From: Streptomyces orinoci
Lineage (GTDB): Bacteria; Actinomycetota; Actinomycetes; Streptomycetales; Streptomycetaceae
Reading direction: 5' to 3'
NCBI RefSeq assembly: GCF_003121295.1
Contig: NZ_PHNC01000042.1
Coordinates: forward strand, 128,282 to 192,281
DNA length: 64,000 bases
Below are positions 1-7,998 of the stretch, piece by piece (positions within the stretch are counted from its first letter, which is position 1; every line of letters starts with the position of its first letter). The position numbers and the translations under genes are program-made. The notes below the pieces were generated by a model, which was not told where the DNA came from, ran no database searches, and saw nothing but the letters and a program-made list of their open reading frames with translations.

Positions 1-123
1 ACGGCGCCAGCCATAGCTCACCAGCGGACGGCGACAACGGGCCTCGCTCGGGCTCGTTACAGCCATCGCAACAACATCCCGACCTGGGAAGTAGCGATCA
101 AAGAAGCTTCGAACCGCAGATAA
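1..123 (+). CDS. C-terminal end of an unrecognised protein (partial at window edge)
   Basis: Frame 1 is open from the first base to a TAA at 121-123 and encodes about 40 residues ending NNIPTWEVAIKEASNRR. The beginning lies outside the window, so no family can be assigned. The frame ends just before the truncated IstB reading frame begins, so the junction near 123-126 may itself be a rearrangement point. It could also be a chance open frame. Confidence 0.3.
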   Translation, partial: TAPAIAHQRTATTGLARARYSHRNNIPTWEVAIKEASNRR

Positions 124-125
124 CG

Positions 126-416
126 GACGGGACCGGCAAGTCACACTTCACCGAAGGTCTGGCCCAGGCCGCGATCGAGAAGGACCTGCGGGTGGCCTGG
201 TTCACCCTGGAGACCCTGAGCGCCGCGATCAGCAAGTCGAAGGTCGACGGGTCCACCGCCCGCACCGTCGCCCGGATCCGCCGGGCCGATTTGATCGTGA
301 TCGACGATATTGGCCTGCTTCCGGTCGGCGAGGACGCCGCCGAGGCGTTCTACCGAATCATTGACGCGGCCTACGAGCGTCGCTCCATCGCGGTGACCAG
401 CAACATTCACCCCTCA
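126..416 (+). pseudogene. istB: IstB-like ATP-binding transposase helper, 5' fragment
   Basis: The frame holds a Walker A motif (GTGKSHF), a Walker B-like segment (DLIVIDDIGLLPVG) and the RRSIAVTSNIHP motif typical of IstB, the AAA+ helper ATPase of IS21-family transposition. The roughly 100 N-terminal residues expected before Walker A are absent, since the frame starts just after the stop at 123. The C-terminus is also missing: homology ends at the NIHP codons (402-413), and the expected continuation GFDTIMPKTLA reappears at 4216. The two pieces are therefore one gene interrupted by the element between them. The helper is not functional. Confidence 0.85.
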
Positions 417-462
417 AAAGCACACATGTTCCGGCGAACCCGTGCAAGGTGCTGCCGAAGCA

Positions 463-981
463 TCACGGGTTCGCGGTGGGGGTTGGAGGCAGCGGCAACT
501 CGGCACGGACTTCGGCGGCGTCCGGGCTTGTCGTGAGGGTGGCATCGTTGCGGCGCAAGGCGGCGAGTGCCGCCTTGTTGTGAGTCTTGGTGTCTGCGAC
601 TACGGTCCGCGCACCGGTTCGAGCGGCTTCATGGAGAAGCAGGCGGAGGGTGGCGGTCCCGATTCCGCGTCCGCGCCACGAACGGGCAAGCCACATGCCG
701 GTTTCGAGGACGTCATGGCTGTCGCGGAGAGCCAGACGGGCCGAACCCACGATCTTTCCGTCGTGGCTGATTGCGAATGTGGACTCGCGGAGCGGGCCGA
801 CAAGTCCGGGGCGTCGAGATCGATGCCAGTTCCGGAAGGCTTCCTGCCGTTCCGGCGTCCACCCGGGTGGACCGGTCACGGGCGGCATGGCCTCCTCGGG
901 TGCTGCATCGTCGACGGCCACCGCGAGAAGTTCTTCGAGGCTGTCCTCATCCACCTGCTGCAATTCCACCTGACCGGTCAT
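463..981 (-). CDS. GNAT-family N-acetyltransferase
   Basis: This encodes 172 residues with the GNAT acetyl-CoA pyrophosphate-binding loop RSWRGRGIGTATL about two thirds along, preceded by beta strands (STFAISHDGKIVGSARLAL) and followed by the usual NKAALAALRR helix. The ATG at 981 is preferred over the upstream ATG at 996 because GAGAGGAG lies directly ahead of it. The gene is the last of the minus-strand set in the istB insertion, about 40 bp after the large recombinase, so it is probably element cargo. The acetylated substrate is unknown. An antibiotic is possible, but nothing in the sequence proves it. Confidence 0.8.
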   Translation of the reverse strand: MTGQVELQQVDEDSLEELLAVAVDDAAPEEAMPPVTGPPGWTPERQEAFRNWHRSRRPGLVGPLRESTFAISHDGKIVGSARLALRDSHDVLETGMWLARSWRGRGIGTATLRLLLHEAARTGARTVVADTKTHNKAALAALRRNDATLTTSPDAAEVRAELPLPPTPTANP

Positions 982-1024
982 GGCGGCTCCTCTCAACTAC
1001 GGGCACTGACGCCGCTGTTGATCC

Positions 1025-2680
1025 TCATGCTCTGGTTGGTGTCGTGCCAGCGGTTTTCGGCAGGGCCGCCACGCGTCCGGGATCGACATGGTCGGCGAGA
1101 TAGATCAGGGTGGCCTGCGGGTCCATCCCGAAGGCGGCGGCGACGAGCTTGGGGTCCATGGTGTTCACCAGGTCGACGAGGCGGGTGCTGCGGATCGTCC
1201 GGGGCGGGTATCCGCAGTCGTCAAGGACGTGGGAGAGATAGGCAGTTGAGGCCGGGCGGAGCCCGGCCTTGGTCCCTTTGGTGACCATCACCTGCGGGTT
1301 GGCCGTCGGCCATGCCTCGCGGTGGGCCAGGCAGCGTTGCAGTACCGTCCAGGAGGCCGGATCGAGCAGAACCGGGTGGGGCCGCTTGCCGAGGCGGACA
1401 GTCTGGGCCTTCGGGTCGATGTCGGTGACCTGCAACATCCGGGCCTCGGAACTGGAGGCGCCGTGCAGCAGGGCAAGCATGCCGACCAGGGCCTCGTGCG
1501 GGTGGACATCCTCGTCGGTGGTCCAGCGGCGGAAGAGGTCGCGCTGCTGGTCGAGGGCGAGGGTGCGGCCGCGGAAGCCGTTCGGCTCCTTCGCGGTCAA
1601 AGTCCGTGTCGGGTCGATGAGGACGATGTGTTTGGTGCGGGCGAAGCGGAAGAACTGCCGCAGCGCGGTCAGCCGCCGCTTGCGGGCTCGGGGCAGGGTG
1701 GCCAGGAAGGCTTCGACGTCGTGCACGTCGGCCAGGGCCCAGTCGTTCTTGCCGCGGTGCTCGACGAGGAAAAGGGCCAGGTCACGCAGGATGGCCAGGG
1801 CGGTTTCCAGGGTGTGGTCGCTGCGGGGCCGGGTGCCGGCCCGGCGGGCCCGGTCCTGGGCCCGCATCCGGGAGGTGTCGAAGGCGGCGACGGCGGTCCG
1901 GAGGGGATCGGGGACGGCGTCGATGAGGCGTTTGCGTCGCCCGGCGGCAAGCCGTTCGGCCTGGTCGGTGGGCAGGGCCAGGCCGCGAAGGGTGAAGAAG
2001 TCCTCGAGCGCGCGGGCGAAGGAGCCCATCGACCGTCCCGGGCGGCGGGATCGTTCCAGCAGCGCCTGGGGCGAGTTCGAATGCTCGTCCTCCAGGAGTC
2101 GGCCCAGGTCGGTGACGATGCTGCAGGCCCGGGCGACGCAGTGACGGGCGGCGACATGGGCGACGAAGTCGCCCAGCCATGCGGGCGGGTCGGCGAGCCG
2201 TTCGCGAAGGTGTTCGCCGCGGATGAAGGGGCGTTGGGGGTGTTTCTGCCAGCCGGGCGAGCACAGTCCCAACCCGGCATGCCGTCGCAGCCGTCCGCAC
2301 TCACGGCAGACCCGGGGCGGCTTCTTCGGTGATCCGGGATGAGAACAAGGACCGCACCAGCCGGTCGTCTCGCGCAGATAGCCTGGCTTGCCGCAGCGTG
2401 GACATGGCTGCTGGGTGGCGAGCTGGTCGGTTTTGCGGCGGCAGTTTCGGCACGGCCGGTTCTGGGCCGCGCGGACCGGGTGGCCGCACTGTTCGCAGAC
2501 GCGCGAACAGAGGATGCACCGGCCGGTGTCCTCCTGGAGCACACGGTCCTTGCCGCAGGATGGGCACTTCGCCTTGGCGGCCTGTCCCTGCATCCGGCGC
2601 CAGCACCGGCAGCAGCGCTGGCGGTCGCGATAACCGACGGGGGCACCACAGGCGAGGCAGTCCCGTTGCTTCTTGCCCAT
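1025..2680 (-). CDS. Tyrosine recombinase with N-terminal zinc-ribbon repeats (TnpB-of-Tn554-like position)
   Basis: This 551-residue protein opens with about six CxxC/CxxxC pairs in residues 5-135 (for example CLACG, CPSCGK, CEQCG, CPRCGK, CRECG), likely zinc ribbons for DNA or partner binding. An SAM-like core-binding segment follows (LTALRQFFRFARTKHIVLIDPTRTL), then a C-terminal catalytic-like domain. That domain has an Arg in GASSSEARML and a Tyr in TLIYLADHVD. The usual HxxR motif reads RSTR, so its His is missing; the protein may be a divergent or auxiliary recombinase. It lies 15 bp downstream of the HTH gene in the same operon as the canonical recombinase and probably acts with it in transposition. 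Confidence 0.75.
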   Translation of the reverse strand: MGKKQRDCLACGAPVGYRDRQRCCRCWRRMQGQAAKAKCPSCGKDRVLQEDTGRCILCSRVCEQCGHPVRAAQNRPCRNCRRKTDQLATQQPCPRCGKPGYLRETTGWCGPCSHPGSPKKPPRVCRECGRLRRHAGLGLCSPGWQKHPQRPFIRGEHLRERLADPPAWLGDFVAHVAARHCVARACSIVTDLGRLLEDEHSNSPQALLERSRRPGRSMGSFARALEDFFTLRGLALPTDQAERLAAGRRKRLIDAVPDPLRTAVAAFDTSRMRAQDRARRAGTRPRSDHTLETALAILRDLALFLVEHRGKNDWALADVHDVEAFLATLPRARKRRLTALRQFFRFARTKHIVLIDPTRTLTAKEPNGFRGRTLALDQQRDLFRRWTTDEDVHPHEALVGMLALLHGASSSEARMLQVTDIDPKAQTVRLGKRPHPVLLDPASWTVLQRCLAHREAWPTANPQVMVTKGTKAGLRPASTAYLSHVLDDCGYPPRTIRSTRLVDLVNTMDPKLVAAAFGMDPQATLIYLADHVDPGRVAALPKTAGTTPTRA

Positions 2681-2695
2681 CGCGATGCCGTCCGG

Positions 2696-3010
2696 TCACA
2701 GGGGCGGCATCGACCGGCCCCGCCCGGAGGCCATCTGCGGGAGGTCGGCGACGGGCCGGGGCGGTGCGGCGGGCCGCTCGACGGGGGTGGTGTCGACCTC
2801 GATCAAGTCGTTGGGGGTGCACTCCAGCGCGGTGCACAACGCGGCCAGCGTGGTCATCTTCACCTGCGAGGGTTCCTTGGTGAACAGCGCGGACACCGAC
2901 GCGGAGGACAGCTCCAGGCCGGCTTTCTCGGCCAGCAGCCGCCGCAGCTCGGTCCCGGTCCACACCTCGCGCTGGGCGGCGGCCATCCGCAGCCGCCATC
3001 GGATCTTCAT
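2696..3010 (-). CDS. Small XRE-type helix-turn-helix protein of the element
   Basis: This encodes 104 residues with a Cro/C1-type HTH at about residues 18-70 (GTELRRLLAEKAGLELSSAS, then SALFTKEPSQVKMTTLAALC), followed by a proline-rich tail. Its ATG overlaps the TGA of the recombinase gene upstream (ATGA at 3007-3010), so translation is probably coupled. A place between the two recombinases suggests a regulator or accessory factor of the element. It does not resemble TnpC of Tn554. Confidence 0.8.
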   Translation of the reverse strand: MKIRWRLRMAAAQREVWTGTELRRLLAEKAGLELSSASVSALFTKEPSQVKMTTLAALCTALECTPNDLIEVDTTPVERPAAPPRPVADLPQMASGRGRSMPPL

Positions 3011-4076
3011 GCCGTGGTGCCCTTCCCGGTCAGCTCGGCCAGGGTGCCGGCGACGGCCCGCTGATAGGCGTCCTCGATGAACGTCGCGGAGGGCCGGACA
3101 TAACGCATGGTCGAGCTGACCGTCCAGTGCCCGAGCATCTGCTGGATCGCCACCAGGTCGACGCCACGTTCGTAGTTGTGGGTCGCGCAGGCCCGCCGCA
3201 GGGCATGCGGGCTGAACCGCTCGGACGGCGGGCGCCCTTCGAGCTCCATCAGATACCGCAACCGGTTACGGATCGTCCCCCGGTGCAGGTTGCCGCCGGA
3301 CTCGTCGGCGAACAGCACAGGAGAATCAGGGAACTTGGGCCGCACATCCTCCAGGAACCACCGCAGCACCAGGTCCAGGCCGTCGAGCATGGGCACCCAG
3401 CGCGGCCGCGGTCCGGAGGTGTGGGCCCCCTTGCCGAAGCGGACATGGAGCTTGCCGAACGGGCCGCGGACGAAGTGCACGTCCGGCTTCTCCAGCAGCG
3501 ATGCCTCCTCCGAGCGGAGTCCGGCGTGATACAGCGTCCTAAACAGCGCATAGTCCCTCGCGGCGGGTCCGTACTTCCTCGCCGTTGCGATCCGCTGCTT
3601 CATGAAGCCGAAGAACTCCGCCACCCGCTCGGGGTCGGCGGTGGCACCAGGGCCGGGGAATCGTCGCCGACATGCCGGGAGGCGTTGAATTCGTCGACCG
3701 GGCAGACCAGTCGGACGCCGAACGCGGCCTCGATCTCGGCCGCCTTCCGAGCCTGCAGGAACCGGTGGAACCCCTTGAAGATCTGCATATACTCGCGACG
3801 GGTCGAGGTCTTGCGGCCCTTCACGGCGAGATCGCCGACCACGCGGTCGATGTCCTCCGGGGTCACCTCCCACGCGGGCCGGCCCGGTGCGGTCAGCGTC
3901 CGTTCCAGCAGACCGATGTCGTTGTCGATGGTCACCGGGCTGAACCCGCGGGCCCGCCACGACGCGACGAACGCATCGACACACGCGGTCTGGAACTGCC
4001 ACGGGTCCGTCGCCAGCGGCTCCTGCGGAACGGCTCCGCCCGCGATGACCTGGAGTCTCGCCTCGGCCACCAGCAC
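3007..4076 (-). pseudogene. Tyrosine site-specific recombinase, interrupted by one frameshift
   Basis: The N-terminal SAM-like core-binding domain (FVASWRARGFSPVTIDNDIG) is read from a GTG at 4076 or 4070, the latter having GAGGAAGG upstream. The catalytic domain continues in a different frame, with HAGLRSEEASLL (Arg), SPHALRRACATH (HxxR), QMLGHW (His) and MRYV (Tyr nucleophile), and ends at 3007. The change of frame is needed near 3640-3660, in a G/C-rich run, and equals one missing base. Combined length would be about 357 residues, normal for a TnpA-type recombinase. This may be true inactivation, a -1 programmed shift or a sequence error. Confidence 0.75.
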
Positions 4077-4209
4077 ACCTTCCTCGCACCTGAGCGGTCA
4101 AGGCAGCACCTGGAAAACCGGAGTGCTACCGCGAGAACCAACGAGGACCCCGGAAACGGGATACGGCCAGGTGGCAGCGACAACTCCTGTGAGGGAACAA
4201 GTGCCAGCC

Positions 4210-4344
4210 CCAGATGGCTTCGACACGATCATGCCCAAGACCCTCGCCGGGGCGAGCACCGACCGCCTGATGCACCACGCTCACCTCGTGACCACCACCG
4301 GCGACTCACACCGCCTCGCCGAGCCCTGGCCGGCAAGGGAGTGA
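4210..4344 (+). pseudogene. istB: IstB-like transposase helper, 3' fragment
   Basis: The frame from 4210 reads PDGFDTIMPKTLAGASTDRL followed by a MHHAHLVTTTGDSHRL segment, and stops at 4342-4344. This matches the C-terminal end of IstB proteins (GFD..MPKTLA..DRLLHHAHLV..TEGDSYRL) and completes the fragment that breaks off at 413. It shows that the element between was inserted into a previously continuous istB. Confidence 0.8.
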
Positions 4345-5018
4345 TCCCCTTGAACTGACCCCCCGCCCCCCAGGAACACCACTGTCCACAGGCATGGATT
4401 TCTGATGGCCACCAGCCCAGACACCCAACGACCACCCACCTGGGCATCTCAATGACCGTTGACACGTGAACGGCAAGTGGCCGCATGGGCCCACGACTAC
4501 CAGCACCACCGGCACGCGCCACCCCTGCACGACGTCATCGCCACGCACTGCCCGACAACATCCACAACCCCATGGCGGGCCGCGGACCTGCGAACTGGCG
4601 TCGCGCCCCTGGTCAAGGAGGACTGGCTGACGGTTGCTTCCGCTGCTTGGCTGCCGGTCCGGCCCGGACCCGCCTACTGGCGTGTCCTGTACCCGCCCTC
4701 ATCCCTCACCCAGGCAAAGGACACGCGCTGTCCCCCGGATGCCGAAGGCTCCCGCCAGGCGCCGGCCTGCCTGGCTGCCCGAGCCAACGCCACGTTTGCG
4801 TCCGAACAGCCCGGAGCCGAACCTCCCCCAAACGCCGTCGGCTTCCCCGACCAGCACCACTCCGCCCCCGAGCCGCCCCGGCGTGCCGGAGGGCCTGTGG
4901 CTCATCCCCGGTGCCCGAGAAGCGTTTGGCTCCCACGAGCCGTAGTGGTCTCACCGCGCCAGGCGGCACAGGAGGATCACCGATCATGGCGGTCATTCAG
5001 AGCGTTTCAGCCCCGCCA
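4345..5018. other. Region without a recognisable gene
   Basis: Open frames exist (the longest plus-strand one starts near 4459), but none shows a family motif or a good ribosome site. The stretch probably contains the right flank of the IS21-type element and decayed DNA. Confidence 0.4.
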
Positions 5019-5249
5019 TCACCTTGGCCGGATGCCCCGCAGAGCCCGCAGCAGGGCGTCGAGATGGTTCAGCAGAGTGGTGAGCGTGCGCTGAGCGGCG
5101 ACTCGGCGATATGGGCGGCGGGACCATACGGCCGGCAGGATCACCCCGACGTAGACGAGCAGGAACGGGACCAGGACGGTGGTGCCGATTGGGCCGAAGA
5201 GCCCCGTGGTGCAGGTGCTGATCTCGTGCAGAGAGTTGACGATCGTCAT
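5019..5249 (-). CDS. Small single-pass membrane protein
   Basis: This encodes 76 residues starting MTIVNSLHEISTCTTGLFG, with one hydrophobic segment (TTVLVPFLLVYVGVILPAVW) and a basic C-terminal half ending ALLRALRGIRPR. The ATG at 5249 is chosen because GGGAGGGG lies seven bases ahead. The longer frame from 5369 has no such site. The gene is divergent from the large HTH/repeat gene at 5445 and shares its 195-bp upstream region. Function unknown. Confidence 0.6.
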   Translation of the reverse strand: MTIVNSLHEISTCTTGLFGPIGTTVLVPFLLVYVGVILPAVWSRRPYRRVAAQRTLTTLLNHLDALLRALRGIRPR

Positions 5250-5444
5250 GGCGGGCCCCTCCCGGAAGTGGTGTCGTCTCCGGCCGACTGCCGGGGGCGA
5301 TGGCCTTGACGGTTCCTGTCCCAGGGGGAGTCCATCTGCCTTCCGCGAGGTCTTGGACGATTCGGGCACGCACGCGCTGGTCGGCGCCTAGGCTGCTGAG
5401 GTGTCCAGGGCGGGCGTTCTGGACAGTGGACACGCGGGGGCGGC

Positions 5445-7787
5445 ATGACGGGCGGACAGCACGACGGCTTGGAGCAGGAGTTCCTCGCAGACCTGCGCCG
5501 GCTCGGAGAGCTCCATCAGGCGCATCTGGCCGCGGTGTGGTCGCTGCGTGCCGCAGCCCGCGCGATCGGGCTCGCGCCGACCACGGTGAGCGAGTGGCTG
5601 AAGGGTAGGCGCTTCCCTCAGCAGTCGGAGGCCTTCACCAAGCTGATCACGCTGCTGCGGACCGCCCTCGCCGATGCGCGGATCAACGTGCAGCCCGGCG
5701 ACCGCCACCTGCTGGACCCCGACGCCTGGCGCACCCGGCACCAGGCCGTCGCCCAGCAGCGTGCCGGGGCCGTCAGCTCAGCAGTTCGGCGCGCCCAGGC
5801 AACCGCCGCGCTGGCCGACGCCGAGGTCCGGGCGCGTTTCGCCGCCGTGCCCGACAAACCACGCCCGGTCTCGGCCTGGACCGCAGAGCAGCTTGGTGTT
5901 CACCCCGCCATCCACGGCACCACACATAGAGCCGAGGGCGCGTTTGTGCTCCCCGACTACGTCGAGCGAGACCACGACCAGCGGCTGCGCGCGCGTCTGG
6001 ACGCGGCCGTCACCGGCAGGCAGGCCGTGATGGTGGTCGTGCGGGGAGAGTCCTGCACGGGCAAAAGCCGCGCCGCCTACGAGGCCGTTCGAGCTTGCCT
6101 GGGCCACTGGCAGCTCGTCTTTCCCAAGAGCGCCGCCAGCCTGCTCGCCCTGCTGGCCGCCGACGCCCTCGCTCCGCGCACCGTCCTGTGGCTGAACGAG
6201 GCCCAGGACTTCCTCCACGGGCCGGCGGGAGAGGCCTCCGCAGCAGCACTGCGCCGTCGGTTGGAGGGGGCCGGACCGGTCGTGGTACTTGCGACCCTGT
6301 GGCTGGCCTACCACCGTGCCTTGACCGCAACCCCGGAGCCCGGAAAAGACAGCCACCCACATGCCCGGGCCCTGTTGGACCCGGTCGTCCCGGTCGACAT
6401 TCCCGAGCGCTTCACCCCAGAGGACCTGACGAACCTGCGTGCGAGCAACCACAGCTCGCTGGCTGCTGCCGGCCGAACCAGCCCGCGCGGGACGATCACC
6501 CAGACCCTGGCGGCCGGCCCCCAGTTGGTCGACCACTACGAGCAGGCCGTCCTGCCCCAGGGACCCTACGCAAAGGCGATCATCACCGCGGCCATGGACG
6601 CCCGCCGGCTCGGCCACATCTCACCCCTGCCGGCGGCACTGCTCCGGGCTGCTGCCCCTGGTTACCTGGCCGAGGAACAACGAGCCGCTGCCCCCGTGAC
6701 CTGGTTCGCCGACGCCCTCGCATACGCGCGGACGAAAGTCATGGGGGTGGTCTCGGCCCTGGAGCCCGTCGCCGACCCGAATGGCATGGGCGCACTGCCG
6801 GACGTGTTCCGCCTCGCCGACTACCTCCACCACCATGCCCGCACGACCCGCTTCTGCACCTTCCCGCCGGGCTCCTTATGGACGGCCCTGCGGGACCACA
6901 CGGCCAGCACAACAGAACTGAACGACCTGGCGGACTCAGCCGTCCGGAGGTGCCGTTACCGCACCGCGGCAGACTTGTACCAGCGGTCCGCCGATGCCGG
7001 AGACACCGACGCCCTGACAGGCCTGGCGTGGCTGCGTAAGAATGCCGGGGACACCGAAGGCGCGGAACGTCTGTACCGGCGGGCCGCCGACGCAGGACAT
7101 ACGGGCGCTCTGACGGACTTGGCGGTTATGTACGAGTGGGCCGGAGATCCTCAAGGCGCAGAACGATTCGCCCAGCGAGCCGCCGCCGCCGGAAACACCT
7201 TTGGCCTGAGGCGGATAGGAGAGCTGCGGGAGCAGGCTGGGGACACCGAAGGCGCGGAACAGATGTACCAGCGGGCCGCCGACGCCGGAGACACGGATGC
7301 CCTGACGCACAGAGATGTCGTGCGGTTCAGCCACACGACTCTCGACATGAACCTGCTGAACGTGCGGTCTGAAGCCGGAGACCTGGACGCTCTGATGGAA
7401 TGGGCGTTGATTTTAGAGGCGTACGGGAACGCCCCGGAGGCGGAACGTCTATACCGGCGGGCCGCCGACGCCGGAGACATGAGCGCTCTGACGGGCCTGG
7501 CGGTTATGTACGAGCGGGCCGGAGATCCTCAAGGCGCAGAACGATTCGCCCAGCGAGCCGCCGCCGCCGGAAACACCTTTGGCCTGATCCTCGTAGGACA
7601 GCTGCGGGAGCAGGCTGAGGACCTCGAAGGCGCAGAACGGATGTACCGGCGGGCCGCCGATGCCGGAAACCCCGGGGGCCTGATGGGAATGGGGCAGTTG
7701 CGGGAGCAGGCCGGGGACACCGAAGGCGCAGAACAGCTCCGGCGATTCGGTCTGGAGGTGGACGGTTCTCCGTCCCAGCCGTGGTGA
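5445..7787 (+). CDS. HTH / P-loop / TPR-Sel1 repeat protein (STAND-like architecture)
   Basis: This 780-residue protein has three parts. Residues 10-75 form an XRE-type HTH (AARAIGLAPTTVSEWLKGRR). Residues about 195-330 form a P-loop NTPase with Walker A GESCTGKSR and a Walker B-like VLWLNEAQDF. From about residue 495 onward there are 32-36-residue TPR/Sel1-like repeats (GDTEGAERLYRRAADAG). HTH plus NTPase plus superhelical repeats is the layout of STAND-type signalling proteins, in which the repeats sense and the NTPase switches. Such proteins occur in many Streptomyces, but the ligand and output are unknown. The repeat section shows recent internal duplication, listed separately. A role in stress or phage sensing is conceivable but unproven. 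Confidence 0.75.
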   Translation: MTGGQHDGLEQEFLADLRRLGELHQAHLAAVWSLRAAARAIGLAPTTVSEWLKGRRFPQQSEAFTKLITLLRTALADARINVQPGDRHLLDPDAWRTRHQAVAQQRAGAVSSAVRRAQATAALADAEVRARFAAVPDKPRPVSAWTAEQLGVHPAIHGTTHRAEGAFVLPDYVERDHDQRLRARLDAAVTGRQAVMVVVRGESCTGKSRAAYEAVRACLGHWQLVFPKSAASLLALLAADALAPRTVLWLNEAQDFLHGPAGEASAAALRRRLEGAGPVVVLATLWLAYHRALTATPEPGKDSHPHARALLDPVVPVDIPERFTPEDLTNLRASNHSSLAAAGRTSPRGTITQTLAAGPQLVDHYEQAVLPQGPYAKAIITAAMDARRLGHISPLPAALLRAAAPGYLAEEQRAAAPVTWFADALAYARTKVMGVVSALEPVADPNGMGALPDVFRLADYLHHHARTTRFCTFPPGSLWTALRDHTASTTELNDLADSAVRRCRYRTAADLYQRSADAGDTDALTGLAWLRKNAGDTEGAERLYRRAADAGHTGALTDLAVMYEWAGDPQGAERFAQRAAAAGNTFGLRRIGELREQAGDTEGAEQMYQRAADAGDTDALTHRDVVRFSHTTLDMNLLNVRSEAGDLDALMEWALILEAYGNAPEAERLYRRAADAGDMSALTGLAVMYERAGDPQGAERFAQRAAAAGNTFGLILVGQLREQAEDLEGAERMYRRAADAGNPGGLMGMGQLREQAGDTEGAEQLRRFGLEVDGSPSQPW
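7121..7590 (+). repeat. Near-identical 126-codon internal duplication in the repeat gene
   Basis: About 90 bases beginning GGCGGTTATGTACGAG at 7121 recur at 7499 with one difference seen in the aligned stretch (tgg versus cgg), then diverge after GGCCTGA. The offset is exactly 378 bases (126 codons), so frame is kept. The high nucleotide identity shows a recent duplication or gene conversion of a repeat unit. Confidence 0.85.
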
Positions 7788-7864
7788 TGGCAGTACGCAA
7801 ATGTTCGTTCGTGAGATAGTCCCGTGGTCATCGCACTTCCGCAGGTCGACTCCGAAACGAAACC

Positions 7865-7998
7865 GTGTCCGCGCCTATAGGCGTCGCAAGAGTCAGCACG
7901 CGAGATCAACATTCGGCAGCCCAGGAGGACGCCCTCCGCAAGGCTGGCTGCGAGAAGGCCTTCACCGACAAGGCGTGCGGCGCCGGGTCCGCAGATGA
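7865..7998 (+). pseudogene. Serine recombinase (resolvase) N-terminal remnant
   Basis: The frame reads GVARVSTRDQHSAAQEDAL, then RKAGCEKAFTDKACGAG. This is the N-terminal start of resolvase/invertase proteins (YARVSTxDQ, with the catalytic Ser in RVST). Homology stops where the convergent ArsR gene begins, so only about 45 residues remain. It is a leftover of a lost mobile element. Confidence 0.75.

Larger units (their letters stand above)
414..4212. mobile_element. Tn554-like tyrosine-recombinase element inserted in istB
   Basis: About 3.8 kb lies between the two halves of istB. It carries, all on the minus strand, a tyrosine recombinase, a small HTH protein, a second larger recombinase with zinc-ribbon repeats, and a GNAT acetyltransferase as possible cargo. 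Two different tyrosine recombinases in one operon recall the tnpA-tnpB layout of Tn554. Joining codon 411-413 (CCC) to 4213 (GAT) would restore an NIHPDGFDTIMP reading, close to the usual IstB sequence. A short run of C is shared at the two junctions (411-413 and 4208-4211). I see no clear terminal inverted repeats or target duplication, as expected for this class. Exact ends are inferred from the istB break. Confidence 0.7.

Noticed and set aside
4459..5094. 211-codon plus-strand frame
   Set aside because: Starts without a ribosome site, composition is Pro/Arg/Ala-rich, and no motif was recognised.
7121..7590. CRISPR-like or tandem-repeat array
   Set aside because: The repeats are coding TPR/Sel1 units with constant frame and no spacers.
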